64,000 nt of DNA from Rothia amarae. GTDB taxonomy: Bacteria; Actinomycetota; Actinomycetes; Actinomycetales; Micrococcaceae. Position numbers and translations under genes: made by a program. The DNA is taken from assembly GCF_014705945.2 (NCBI RefSeq), contig NZ_CP061538.1:1860001-1924000 (forward strand), in the 5' to 3' direction. Shown in pieces: positions 53,970 to 62,693 of this stretch. A model generated the notes under the pieces. It had not been told where the DNA came from. It made no database searches and saw only the letters and a list, made by a program, of their open reading frames with translations. Within the stretch, counting starts at the first letter, position 1; each line of letters begins with the position of its first letter.

Positions 53970-54063
53970 GTTTCTTGTATCCCATCAGTGACGGCGCGGG
54001 CGCTACAGCACCCTTATTCAGCCTTATTTTACGCGTTTATTCAGATTATTTGGAGTCTGACCG

Positions 54064-55047
54064 CTAGTTCGAGAAATCGATACCATCGGCGAAGTCAAAT
54101 TCTGGTAGTTCTGTTTTGACGCGCGAATCAATGAGTACGTAATCTTCCCAGGGCCAGATGTCGCGCTGCTGTTCGGGGCTGACGGCGAAGAAAAGATCTC
54201 CGGGAGCTACCTGCGAAGCGTGGGCGAGCAGGGCTTGGTCGCGCCGGGTGAAGTACTCGACAGCTGGAATTTTCGTGGTGGTTTGGTGGCGGGAAACCGG
54301 CGGAATCTTCCCCTCTTCAGCCTCCTGGCGCATCGCAATCCACTGGGCATAGGGGCTGTCTAGTCCCTGCTCCAGCAGAAATTCATGGAAAGCAAGAATA
54401 CGCTGAGGGTTAAAGGCAAGGTCATAGTAAAGCTTGGCAGGCGCCCAAGGCTTGCCCTCGTTGGGGTATGCAGAAGCGTCACCTGCTTTTTCATATGCTT
54501 CTACCGCAACTTTATGACTCATAATGTGGTCGGGGTGGGGGTAGCCGCCGTTTTCGTCGTAGCTGAGAATAACGTGGGGCTTGAAATCCCGGACAAGACG
54601 AATCAGTGGCGCTGCGGCGTTTTCCAGCGACAGCGTGGCAAAGCTACCCCAGGGCAGCGGGGGTAGCGGGGGTAGCGGATCACCCTCAGGTAGTCCTGAA
54701 TCTACAAACCCAACCCAGCGGTGTTCGATGCCCAAAACTTTGGCAGCTTCTGCCATTTCCTGCCGACGCAAGCCCGGCAGGTCACGGAAAGCTGCGGGGT
54801 TCTCTTTTACCGCTTCGTTGAGAACGTCGCCGCGTTCGCCACCGGTCATGGTTGCAACCATGACGCGCGCGCCACGCTCAGCGTAGGCGGCCATAGTGGC
54901 AGCGCCTTTGGAGGATTCGTCGTCGGGGTGCGCGTGTACAGCAAGAATACGCAAGCCCGAGTAATCGTCCGCCAGGGGCTTGAGCTCCGAGAGCAACGAT
55001 GTATTCGGTTCTTCTGCAGTATTCAATGAATTATTTGTAACGCTCAC
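54064..55047 (-). CDS. mca: Mycothiol S-conjugate amidase
   Basis: A 327-residue zinc amidase of the PIG-L/LmbE fold that cleaves mycothiol conjugates so that toxins can be exported as mercapturates. Metal and catalytic residues: VHAHPDDESSKGAATMAAYAERGARVMVATMTGGERGD near 37-74 (HPDDE) and YDENGGYPHPDHIMSHKVAVEAYEKA near 163-188 (HPDH). The C-terminal QRDIWPWEDYVLI is typical of Mca rather than MshB. Implies mycothiol, hence an actinobacterium. A 9-bp unit repeated three times (54652-54678) encodes PLPPLPPLP. Confidence 0.94.
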   Translation of the reverse strand: MSVTNNSLNTAEEPNTSLLSELKPLADDYSGLRILAVHAHPDDESSKGAATMAAYAERGARVMVATMTGGERGDVLNEAVKENPAAFRDLPGLRRQEMAEAAKVLGIEHRWVGFVDSGLPEGDPLPPLPPLPWGSFATLSLENAAAPLIRLVRDFKPHVILSYDENGGYPHPDHIMSHKVAVEAYEKAGDASAYPNEGKPWAPAKLYYDLAFNPQRILAFHEFLLEQGLDSPYAQWIAMRQEAEEGKIPPVSRHQTTTKIPAVEYFTRRDQALLAHASQVAPGDLFFAVSPEQQRDIWPWEDYVLIDSRVKTELPEFDFADGIDFSN

Positions 55048-55182
55048 CAGGGAAACTCCATGATTTCTTCGATATGGTAGAAAAAGGTATGTGGGCGCAT
55101 CTGTAAAAGCGCCATAGTTAGTCTAGCTAATAGACCTGAAAATATACCGATGGATATTACCCAGTGTGAATGGAGAATGAGC

Positions 55183-55596
55183 ATGTCTAGCTCCTTGGAC
55201 TCCCGCTATGGAACAGCGAATCGGCGTCAAAAGCTACCGCGCTCATTCTGGATTTCACTGGCTGTGATTGTCTCTGTGATTGGTATTGCATTTGTGGGTT
55301 GGGTTCAACTGCATCAGGCGTCATCCAGCCCAGATTTTAGGGACATCAGCCACAATCTCAAGAGCGACGACGAAGTCACGCTGACCTTCGAGGTGGTCAA
55401 AGACCCCGAATCTACGGCAATCTGCGCGCTGAAAGCACTGAATGAAGCCAGCGCGCCGGTGGGATGGACCGAAGTCACTATCGGCCCCAATTCGCCGGAG
55501 ATGGGTGACTCTACCGTCCGCCAGCAAACCTCAACGGTGCGAGTTCTTTCCACTGCCACTACGGTCACGGTCGACCGCTGCTGGAACGCCGGCTAA
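55183..55596 (+). CDS. DUF4307 family membrane protein
   Basis: About 137 residues from ATG 55183, seven bases after GGAG; ATG codons at 55150 and 55177 are in frame but worse placed. The pattern is LDSRYGTANRRQKLPRSFWISLAVIVSVIGIAFVGWV (short RYG motif, one helix) then an extracytoplasmic beta-rich domain: VTLTFEVVKDPESTAICALKALNEASAPVGWTEVTIGPN, with Cys67 and a final Cys near the end that could pair. This is the DUF4307 family, found divergent from mca in many actinobacteria, as here. Function unknown. Confidence 0.88.
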   Translation: MSSSLDSRYGTANRRQKLPRSFWISLAVIVSVIGIAFVGWVQLHQASSSPDFRDISHNLKSDDEVTLTFEVVKDPESTAICALKALNEASAPVGWTEVTIGPNSPEMGDSTVRQQTSTVRVLSTATTVTVDRCWNAG

Positions 55597-55698
55597 CGAC
55601 GCTGCCTCCCCCAGCTCGTCATATATCGCTTGAGACTAATACCACTGCGAATATTAGCCAAACACACTAAGTGCACGTAGAATAGGGCACATTCGAAC

Positions 55699-55717
55699 GG
55701 GGCTGGTTGCCAGCCCC
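55699..55717 (+). terminator. Short hairpin upstream of greA
   Basis: GGGGCTGG and CCAGCCCC form a perfect 8-bp stem with a three-base loop, followed by TCTTATTATG. It ends the DUF4307 transcript or acts as an attenuator 48 bp before greA. Confidence 0.6.
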
Positions 55718-55764
55718 TCTTATTATGTAACTACAGATTCCCGTCTGTATGGAAGGAGAACATC

Positions 55765-56265
55765 ATGGCTGAAGAAACTGAAGGCGCTTGGATGACCCAG
55801 GATGCATACGATCGTCTCCAGGAGGAGCTCGACCGTATCTCTGGTCCCTACCGCCAGGAAATCATTGAGCGTATCGCAACTGCCCGCGATGAGGGCGACC
55901 TCAAAGAAAATGGTGGCTACCATGCTGCCCGCGAAGAGCAGTCCAAGAACGAGGGTCGCATCGCGCAGCTCAAGCACCTGCTAGAGACTGCACAGGTAGG
56001 CGAGCCTTTGAAAGACGACGGCGTTGTCGAGCCCGGCATGGTCGTTGAAGCCGAAATTGCTGGCAAGACGATGAAGTTCCTCTTGGGCTCCCGCGAAGTA
56101 GCGGAAACTCTGGTGGGCGATGAAGACCTGCAGGTTTTCTCTGAGAAGTCACCGATGGGTTCTGCAATCAACGGGCATAAGGTAGGCGACAAGGTCTCCT
56201 ACGAAGCTCCCAATGGTAAGACCATGGAAGTTCTTATTAAGACCGCTAAGCCTTTCTCTGCATAA
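55765..56265 (+). CDS. greA: Transcription elongation factor GreA
   Basis: A 166-residue factor that rescues backtracked RNA polymerase by stimulating transcript cleavage. The N-terminal coiled coil carries WMTQDAYDRLQEELDRISG and, at its tip, ARDEGDLKENGGYHAAREEQSKNEGRI, where the acidic D-E-x-D pair acts at the polymerase site. The C-terminal FKBP-like domain includes SEKSPMGSAINGHKVGDKVSYEAPNGKTMEVLI. Strong GGAAGGAG site before the ATG. A bidirectional terminator follows. Confidence 0.97.
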   Translation: MAEETEGAWMTQDAYDRLQEELDRISGPYRQEIIERIATARDEGDLKENGGYHAAREEQSKNEGRIAQLKHLLETAQVGEPLKDDGVVEPGMVVEAEIAGKTMKFLLGSREVAETLVGDEDLQVFSEKSPMGSAINGHKVGDKVSYEAPNGKTMEVLIKTAKPFSA

Positions 56266-56299
56266 GGCGTAGAAAACCCTCAAAGCGCGCTGAACGAAT

Positions 56300-56333
56300 A
56301 AAGCCCGGCTGAGTTTTCACTCAGCCGGGCTTT
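56300..56333. terminator. Bidirectional terminator between greA and threonine ammonia-lyase gene
   Basis: A perfect 15-bp stem (AAAGCCCGGCTGAGT with its complement) and four-base loop. The A and T arms serve as U-tracts in either direction between two convergent genes. Confidence 0.92.
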
Positions 56334-56352
56334 ACTAATCCCTCAGAATTTT

Positions 56353-57606
56353 TTAATACACCACGATAGGTTGGTAGCCTGCATCGGTTAATGCTGAGAG
56401 AACTTCTTCGCAGTGCTCATTTCCTTTGGTTTCCATGTCAATGGTGATAGAGACATCACCCATGGATAGCGCACCGCCCACGCGGGTATGGTCAACGCCG
56501 GTGACGTTGGCATCCAGCGAGGAGATGATGGAGGAAATAGTGGTCAACTCACCGGGGCGATCTTGTAGCATCATTTTGATGGTGAGATAGCGCCCGGCAG
56601 CTGAAAGACCGCGCTGGATGACTTTGAGCATCAGCATCGGGTCAATATTTCCGCCCGAGAGCAGGCAGACGGTTGTGCCTAGATTCCCGTATTTTTTCTC
56701 GATTTCACGATCCATGACCGCTGCCACCGGCACTGATCCGGCTGGTTCGACCACCAGTTTGTTGCGCTCCATCAAGAAAATCAATGCACGCGCAATATCG
56801 TCTTCAGAGACCGTATGGACATCGTCTACGAGCTCTTTAATGATGTCAAAGGGCATCTGCCCCGGTCGACCAACGGCAATGCCGTCTGCGATAGTGGAGA
56901 CTTTTTTCAGCGGTACTAAAGCGTCGGCAGCCAGCGACGGCGGGTACGCGGCGGCATGTTCTGCCTGCACGCCGATGATTCGGATTTTTCGCCCCAGCTT
57001 TTCTTCGAGCGCCCGAACCGTGACCGAAATTCCTGCCAGAAGCCCTCCACCGCCGACTCCAACAATGATGGTTTCGACGTCGGGAACCTGTTCAAGAATT
57101 TCCAGACCGATCGTTCCCTGACCAGCGATAATATCCGCGTTATCAAAGGGATGTACGAAGACGGCGCCGGTTTCTTCGGCATACCTCTTTGCTTCGGCGA
57201 GCGCCTCATCGACCGTAGCGCCGTGCAGAATAACCTCAGCGCCACGGGACTTCGTAGCTGCGATCTTGGGCAGAGCCGCGCCCAATGGCATGTAAATGCG
57301 TGCCTTAATACCAAGTTGTTCAGCAGCTAGAGCAACCCCTTGTGCGTGGTTACCAGCCGAGGCGGCAACTACGCCGTAAGCTTTTTGCTCGGCGGAGAGC
57401 TTAGCCATACGAACGTAGGCTCCACGCACCTTGAAGGAACCTGACCGTTGCAGATTCTCACATTTGAGGTAAACCTCGGAGCCCAACGCGTTTGTGAGGG
57501 CCCTCGAGTGTTCCACCGGCGTCAGCTCAATCACCGATTCAAGAAGTTCGGCAGCCTGTTGAACGTCATCGAGAGTTACCGGTAATTCAAGTGCAGAATA
57601 CGCCAC
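56353..57606 (-). CDS. ilvA: Threonine ammonia-lyase with C-terminal ACT domain
   Basis: About 417 residues from GTG 57606, seven bases after AAGGA; ATG 57621 and TTG 57642 are upstream alternatives. A PLP enzyme converting threonine to 2-oxobutyrate and ammonia. The PLP Lys is in RSGSFKVRGAYVRM near 55, ASAGNHAQGVALAAEQLG near 80, the phosphate-binding VGVGGGGLLAGISV near 190 and LLSGGNIDPM near 320. Residues about 345-415 form an ACT domain (KMMLQDRPGELTTISSIISSLDANV). Sequence type is nearer catabolic/TdcB-ACT than the long isoleucine-regulated IlvA; the symbol is provisional. Confidence 0.9.
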   Translation of the reverse strand: MAYSALELPVTLDDVQQAAELLESVIELTPVEHSRALTNALGSEVYLKCENLQRSGSFKVRGAYVRMAKLSAEQKAYGVVAASAGNHAQGVALAAEQLGIKARIYMPLGAALPKIAATKSRGAEVILHGATVDEALAEAKRYAEETGAVFVHPFDNADIIAGQGTIGLEILEQVPDVETIIVGVGGGGLLAGISVTVRALEEKLGRKIRIIGVQAEHAAAYPPSLAADALVPLKKVSTIADGIAVGRPGQMPFDIIKELVDDVHTVSEDDIARALIFLMERNKLVVEPAGSVPVAAVMDREIEKKYGNLGTTVCLLSGGNIDPMLMLKVIQRGLSAAGRYLTIKMMLQDRPGELTTISSIISSLDANVTGVDHTRVGGALSMGDVSITIDMETKGNEHCEEVLSALTDAGYQPIVVY

Positions 57607-57682
57607 GGTGGGTTCCTTCATCTGGTGGATACATATCTTCAACGTGAACTAAGCATAGTACCCAGTCACCCTGCAGAAGGGA

Positions 57683-58948
57683 TTAGATTCCAATGGATGA
57701 AACGTCTTTATCGTGGCCGTCTTTTCTCAAAGCTTCTAGACGTTCTCTGACCATCTGGGCAATGTCTTTCTTCTTCTGGCGTTCAATTTCGTGTTCAAAG
57801 AGGAAAGGTTCGGAGCGAATCGAAGAGTCATCTTCCCATTCCCGATGAGCGAGGTAGCGAATCACGGTGTTGATGACAGCCAAGATAGGTACGGCGAACA
57901 GAGCACCGGCAATACCAAAGAGCAAGGATCCACCAGCTACACCCAAGAACACAGCAAGCGGGTGAAGCGAAACAGCTTTACCCATGACCAGCGGCTGAAG
58001 GATGTGCCCCTCAATCTGCTGAACGATAATCACCATCAGCAGCATGAGCAAAGCATTCACCAGACCGTTTGCTACCAGGGCAAGCAATACTGCTACCACA
58101 CCGGTCACAACAGCACCCACCATAGGAATAAATGAGCCGATAAAGACTAAGACGGCAACGGGTAGTGCAAAAGGAACGCCCAAGAAGAATGCAGAAAGTC
58201 CGATACCTACGGCGTCGATAAAAGCAACCAGAACCTGCATGTGTACGTAGCTCACAAGCGACTTCCACCCACGGCGTCCTGCACCATTGAGGGGACGGCG
58301 AGCTGCTTTGGGGAATAGACCGACGAGGAAGAGCCAGATCCGCTCGCCCTCCATCAAGAAGAAGATCAGGGCAAAGAGGCAGATAATCAAGCCGGTACCG
58401 AAATCAGCAGCGGTAGATCCTACTGAAGCCACACCCGATAGAACGGTAGAAGAATTCTCTTTCAACCAGTTCGCAAACTGCGAGATATAGCTGTCTATCT
58501 GTTCTGCACCAAAGTTAAACGGTAGGTTCTGCAAGGACGCCATGAGCTGGTTATATCCTTCTACCACCTGAGTAGACAGAGAGGAAAAACCGCTGGTCAG
58601 TTGCTGTCCGACCAAGGTCAGCAGAAGAATGACACCGATAATCAGCCCGAGCTCGGCGATAGCGGTGGCAAGACCTGCACGGATTTTATGGCGTCGCAAA
58701 AAATACACGACGGGAACAATGAGAGCAGCTAGCAAAACCGCTACTGCCAAAGATATTACAATCAGGCTCACCTTAGAGAGAGCAGTAAAAATGGCATAAC
58801 CGGCAATTCCCACGACAATCAGACGCCAAGCCCATTCTGCTGCGGTGGATAGCGCAAAAGGAATGTAGGCGCCGGCTGTACGAGCGCTACTTCCACCTCG
58901 TATATCCCGACTATCAAGCTCTAGATTTTCATTCATATTCATATTCAT
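57683..58948 (-). CDS. AI-2E family transporter
   Basis: A 421-residue membrane protein with about eight helices in the PerM/AI-2 exporter pattern. An N-terminal helix pair (LIVVGIAGYAIFTALSKVSLIVISLAVAVLLAALIVPVVYFLRRH), an extracytoplasmic helical stretch (VEGYNQLMASLQNLPFNFG), then GVPFALPVAVLVFIGSFIPMVGAVVTGVVAVLLALVANG and QQIEGHILQPLVMGKAVSLHPLAVFLGVAGG near 310-340, the most conserved part. Function in actinobacteria is unproved; sodium/proton exchange has been shown for relatives. The start region is a run of ATGAAT units, so the exact start (58948, 58942 or 58936) is uncertain. Confidence 0.88.
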   Translation of the reverse strand: MNMNMNENLELDSRDIRGGSSARTAGAYIPFALSTAAEWAWRLIVVGIAGYAIFTALSKVSLIVISLAVAVLLAALIVPVVYFLRRHKIRAGLATAIAELGLIIGVILLLTLVGQQLTSGFSSLSTQVVEGYNQLMASLQNLPFNFGAEQIDSYISQFANWLKENSSTVLSGVASVGSTAADFGTGLIICLFALIFFLMEGERIWLFLVGLFPKAARRPLNGAGRRGWKSLVSYVHMQVLVAFIDAVGIGLSAFFLGVPFALPVAVLVFIGSFIPMVGAVVTGVVAVLLALVANGLVNALLMLLMVIIVQQIEGHILQPLVMGKAVSLHPLAVFLGVAGGSLLFGIAGALFAVPILAVINTVIRYLAHREWEDDSSIRSEPFLFEHEIERQKKKDIAQMVRERLEALRKDGHDKDVSSIGI

Positions 58949-59051
58949 TTCATCGATGGAGAGGGCAGATATGCTGAATCAATTTACTCAATAAAGAAGC
59001 CCCCTTATTTATCTATAGTAGGGGATGGAATATCTCTGCAACATGAGAAAA

Positions 59052-59078
59052 ACGCGCACATCATTATGATGTGCGCGT
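59052..59078 (-). terminator. Terminator of the Bax inhibitor-1 family gene
   Basis: ACGCGCACATCAT and ATGATGTGCGCGT form a 13-bp stem with a minimal loop (the inner pairs must open), followed on the minus strand by TTTTTCTCATG, 30 bp after the stop. Confidence 0.7.
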
Positions 59079-59107
59079 CTTCTCTAGAGCTTTAAGGACT
59101 CTTAGGA

Positions 59108-60013
59108 TTAGTCATCAGCTAATGAGCGGGCGTAATAGATTACGCGCAGAATTTCGATGTAGAGCCAGACCAAAGTGACGACCAGTCCGAATGCTAGGCG
59201 CCATGATTCGCGCTCTGGAGCACCGTATTGGACAGCTTCGTTTACGTTGGTGAAGTCCAGGACCAGCGAGTAAGCACCCATCAGGATAGCTAACAGACCA
59301 ACAATAAGACCCAGTGGAATTCCAAAGAGCTCGAAATCGCGCATATTAGTTTGGAAGAAAATTGCAGAGCCCAAGTTAATCATGCAGAACACGAAGTATG
59401 CAATCATCGCGCCCAAGAACACCTTGGTGACCTTGGATGATGCGCGTACCTTACCCGAGCGGAAAAGCGCCAGCATGGTAGCAAAAACGATGAGGGTACC
59501 TAGAACAGCTTGCCCCACAATGCCGGGGTATACGGACTCGAAGAAGACCGAAATACCGCCCAGCGCCATACCTTCGAGAAGGGAGTAACCCATCACCAAA
59601 GCGGGCGAAACCTTTTTCTTAAAGGAGTTCACCAGACCAAGAATGAGACCACCGAAAACACCTACAAACATCAAAATGGGCATAAACCAACCCAGGGCAG
59701 CGCCCACTATGACCAAGCCGAGGTTCAAACCGGTCTTGACGATGACGTCGTTAATCGTCAACCGATTGGTGTCAGCAGGTCCTGCCGAAGGAGCTCGATA
59801 CATCGAGTTCAAATCCTCAGCAGTGGGCTGAGCATATTGACCCTGAGCATACTGGTTCTGACCGTACTGGGGTTGTGCGTAGCCGGTACCGTAGCCGTGA
59901 GGTTGTGCAGAATAATTTTGTCCAGCAGTAGCGCTATCGGCACCGAAGCGACCAAAGCGCGAATCTTGCTTCTGCGAATTAGTCATGGATTGAATAAGGG
60001 GATTGCCAGCCAA
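59108..60013 (-). CDS. Bax inhibitor-1/YccA family membrane protein
   Basis: A 301-residue protein: about 95 cytoplasmic residues rich in Gln/Tyr/Gly (GTGYAQPQYGQNQYAQGQYAQ) then seven helices, from VKTGLNLGLVIVGAALGWFMPILMF to the final LAFGLVVTLVWLYIEILRVIYYAR with the family's conserved acidic residues nearby. The start is TTG 60013 giving MAGNP, the N-terminus usual for actinobacterial members; ATG 59986 is possible. The family includes pH-gated calcium leak channels such as YetJ. Confidence 0.9.
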   Translation of the reverse strand: MAGNPLIQSMTNSQKQDSRFGRFGADSATAGQNYSAQPHGYGTGYAQPQYGQNQYAQGQYAQPTAEDLNSMYRAPSAGPADTNRLTINDVIVKTGLNLGLVIVGAALGWFMPILMFVGVFGGLILGLVNSFKKKVSPALVMGYSLLEGMALGGISVFFESVYPGIVGQAVLGTLIVFATMLALFRSGKVRASSKVTKVFLGAMIAYFVFCMINLGSAIFFQTNMRDFELFGIPLGLIVGLLAILMGAYSLVLDFTNVNEAVQYGAPERESWRLAFGLVVTLVWLYIEILRVIYYARSLADD

Positions 60014-60133
60014 GGCTCTCAGTACTCCTCTATAGTTTCAGTGATTTTATGAAATGTTATCCCAAATGTACCTACAAATCGAGAGGGTTTACCTGCTGGT
60101 GAACAATTCCCAGCCAGTGTTCACTTTCAATAA

Positions 60134-61021
60134 TTACTGCTGGGCGCTCTCTAATTGGTCGAGCTTGACCTCGATATATTTCAGTACCGCGCCGTCCTCG
60201 TTCGTGCCAATAACGGTGTCGGCAACAGCCTTTACATGGGGGGCAGCGTTTTCTACGGCGATCCCCTCCCCTACATACTGCAACATCTCAAGGTCATTGG
60301 AATTATCGCCAAAGGCAATCATTTCTTCGGGTTTAATGCCCAGCTCCTGCCCCACCCATTTGAGAGCAGAACCCTTATTCACGCCACGTGAGACCAAATC
60401 TATCGCGCCGAAACCGCTGGCTACAGGAACAACGCTAGAGGGCAACAGATCCACCAGTTGCTTCAAGATGTTCTCAATATCCCGCCGGTGAGTTTGCAAC
60501 GCGAACTTAACCACCGATGCATCTCCCATCTCATCCAAGCTCTCAATCACCTGAGTGCCAGGATAGAAACGATTGATAAAGCTGATGTAGTCCAATTCTC
60601 GGGGTACTTCGGCACCTAAGAACTCCATGTGTTCACGCACAATGCGGGTGATGGGTTCTGCGCGGTCACGAATCAGAAAAGCTCCCTCATGGGCGGAAAT
60701 GATAAAACCGAGATCGGGAAACTGATCCAAAACTTTAACCACAGCAGCAACTGTCTCGGGGGAAAAAGCAGAAATGAGGATATCTCTATCTTCTCGCGCT
60801 ATGTAGCCTCCGTTTTCAGCCACATAGAGGATGTTCCTGCCCAAAAAGTCTTGCATGTACTGCAATAGCTTGGGAAACTGGTTACCGCTAGCCACCACGA
60901 ACTTAACGTCGAGTTTTTCCATGCGCGTTAGTAACCGGCCAAAATATTCATGGTCGAATGTCTTCTCGGCATCGGTGAGTAGCGTTCCGTCCATATCGGT
61001 GGCAATAAGTTTGAGCGTCAA
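60134..61021 (-). CDS. Cof-type HAD-IIB phosphatase
   Basis: About 295 residues from TTG 61021, with GGGAGA five bases upstream; TTG 61033 would remove that spacing. HAD motifs: LIATDMDGTLLTDAEKTF (nucleophile Asp and general acid, residues 5-22), VVASGNQFPKLLQYM (motif II), KGSALKWVGQELG (Lys, motif III) and IAFGDNSNDLEMLQYVGEGIAVENA (motif IV). The cap is the alpha/beta C2B type found in sugar-phosphate and FMN/PLP phosphatases (YidA, SupH). Substrate unknown. Confidence 0.92.
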   Translation of the reverse strand: MTLKLIATDMDGTLLTDAEKTFDHEYFGRLLTRMEKLDVKFVVASGNQFPKLLQYMQDFLGRNILYVAENGGYIAREDRDILISAFSPETVAAVVKVLDQFPDLGFIISAHEGAFLIRDRAEPITRIVREHMEFLGAEVPRELDYISFINRFYPGTQVIESLDEMGDASVVKFALQTHRRDIENILKQLVDLLPSSVVPVASGFGAIDLVSRGVNKGSALKWVGQELGIKPEEMIAFGDNSNDLEMLQYVGEGIAVENAAPHVKAVADTVIGTNEDGAVLKYIEVKLDQLESAQQ

Positions 61022-61203
61022 GGTTTCTCCCAACCTGAGTAGTGTCTGAGCTTACATCCAAACCTACCTTGAAAGCTCATCAATATGCACGGTTTAAACA
61101 GATATCAACTTGCTTTCAACACATTTATGGATTTCAATATCTCTTTTGAGGGCTCAGTAAGGCTAGGCTGAGTAATATCACACGCATATATAGAGGATTT
61201 CTC

Positions 61204-62412
61204 ATGAGTTATGAGCCGAGCGCATCATCTCCAGCACCAACTTCGGACAGGCTTTTCTTCAAGTACATTATGGAGAATGGCCCTAGTTCTCGTGCAAAAA
61301 TAGCAGCTGAGCACAATCTTTCCCGCCCCACTGCCTCTGAGGCTGCTTCGCGTCTGTTGGAGCGCGGCTACATCAAGGCGTTGGCAAAGGATGCCGGAGC
61401 CTCTGGCAAGCGCGGTAGAGTACCAGGACTCTACGACCTTTCAGAGTCCTTGGGATGTCTCCTCACCGTTATTGCCGAGATTGATCGCTTGAGTGCCGCT
61501 CTCTACAATCTTCGCGGTGAGCAACTTTCCGAAGCATCAGTATCTACCTACTGGGAAAGTAGTGAGGTCATCCAGCATGCTTTGGAAACCCTGATTGATG
61601 AGCTGGTCAAAGACATTTCCCTTCCGGTACTTGCCGCGACTGTGGCAGTGGTCTCCCCTGTCAATCCCAATACCCAGCAGTTGGGGAATATCCCCGACAT
61701 GGGGCACCACGATCAACCTCTAGATTTCTATAGTTACCTCACCGAACGTTTCAATTGCCCTGTTATGGTTGACGACCGCATCAACTGGGTTTTACTGAAT
61801 GAAACTCGTGAAGGTATTGCCCAACACGTCCCCGTAGTGCTGGGTATTCATCTGAACGAAGGAATCTCTGCAGCTCTTGCCATCAACGGTCGCCTCTATC
61901 GAGGAGTATCGGGGCGCAACGGCCTCATCCACTTAGTTACTGCAGAAAACAAGAGTTTGCGGCAGCGCCTGCAACATCTCGGAGTGGTCGATGAGCACAG
62001 CTTTATCCGAGACGACGGCGGCTACCTCAATTTCGAGAAAACCGCTGAACTCATTGTGGCTGATCCGGAATCCGAAAGTTCCCAGCTCTACCTCATGAGC
62101 CTTGCAGAGAGCATCGTCAACGCAGCAATTATTACAGACCCCTCGGCGCTTCTATTGACCGGCCCCGCCGTCGAAAATAAGGCGTTCTTGAGCCTGCTCA
62201 CCGAGCTCATCAGCAAAAAATACCCCTGGCACGATCTCAACATCATTGTCAGTGAGGACGGTGCGCGCGCTATCCGTGATGGTGTTCGTGAAGGCTCTCA
62301 TCTGCTCGCGATGGTACGTTTGGGGCTTGCTAATCCCCATGAACTGGGATTGCTTTATCCCCATCGACCCATCAACTTTGGAATCAGCGCTCCAGCAAAT
62401 GAGTACAAGTAG
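61204..62412 (+). CDS. ROK-family transcriptional regulator (NagC-like)
   Basis: A 402-residue protein. The N-terminal winged helix reads LFFKYIMENGPSSRAKIAAEHNLSRPTASEAASRLLERGYIKAL (about 20-63). The ROK domain follows with VVSPVNPNTQQLGNIPDMGHHDQPLDF and LGIHLNEGISAALAINGRLYRGVSGRNGLI (the position of the glucokinase-like glycine motif). The usual zinc-binding Cys cluster of ROK proteins is not apparent, so it may be structurally divergent. It probably represses a sugar uptake operon in response to a sugar or sugar phosphate. It stands alone between terminators, so its target is not evident. Confidence 0.85.
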   Translation: MSYEPSASSPAPTSDRLFFKYIMENGPSSRAKIAAEHNLSRPTASEAASRLLERGYIKALAKDAGASGKRGRVPGLYDLSESLGCLLTVIAEIDRLSAALYNLRGEQLSEASVSTYWESSEVIQHALETLIDELVKDISLPVLAATVAVVSPVNPNTQQLGNIPDMGHHDQPLDFYSYLTERFNCPVMVDDRINWVLLNETREGIAQHVPVVLGIHLNEGISAALAINGRLYRGVSGRNGLIHLVTAENKSLRQRLQHLGVVDEHSFIRDDGGYLNFEKTAELIVADPESESSQLYLMSLAESIVNAAIITDPSALLLTGPAVENKAFLSLLTELISKKYPWHDLNIIVSEDGARAIRDGVREGSHLLAMVRLGLANPHELGLLYPHRPINFGISAPANEYK

Positions 62413-62446
62413 AGACTAATCTCTCTCCTCATACCTGTTTCATATG

Positions 62447-62484
62447 CAAAAGCGCACCGGCTCATGAGAGCCGGTGCGCTTTTT
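62447..62484 (+). terminator. Rho-independent terminator of ROK regulator gene
   Basis: AAAAGCGCACCGGCT pairs with AGCCGGTGCGCTTTT around CATGAG. The T-tract is part of the right arm (GCTTTTTATC). 35 bp after the stop. Confidence 0.9.
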
Positions 62485-62516
62485 ATCTCTGCCTCTGCTG
62501 CAGGCTGAAATCATGG

Positions 62517-62590
62517 TGCTCCCACTGGGACTCGAACCCAGAACACAAGGATTTTAAGTCCTCTGCCTCTGCCAATTGGGCTATGGGAGC
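62517..62590 (-). tRNA. tRNA-Leu (anticodon TAA), short variable arm
   Basis: 74 nt on the minus strand, with an encoded CCA following (62514-62516). The acceptor GCTCCCA/TGGGAGC and discriminator A are clear, the anticodon stem GAGGA/TCCTT encloses loop CTTAAAA (anticodon TAA), and the T arm is CTGGG-TTCGAGT-CCCAG. The variable region is only about five bases (GTGTT), whereas bacterial tRNA-Leu normally has a long variable arm. Confidence 0.88.
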
Positions 62591-62693
62591 TGAGCTGTGC
62601 CTACCGCCAAAACGGTAGGCACAGAAAACTATCTAGTTATTTATACCAGAAAATTCGGAATACGTTATATTCCGCCGTAAGAAGGCGTCTCGA

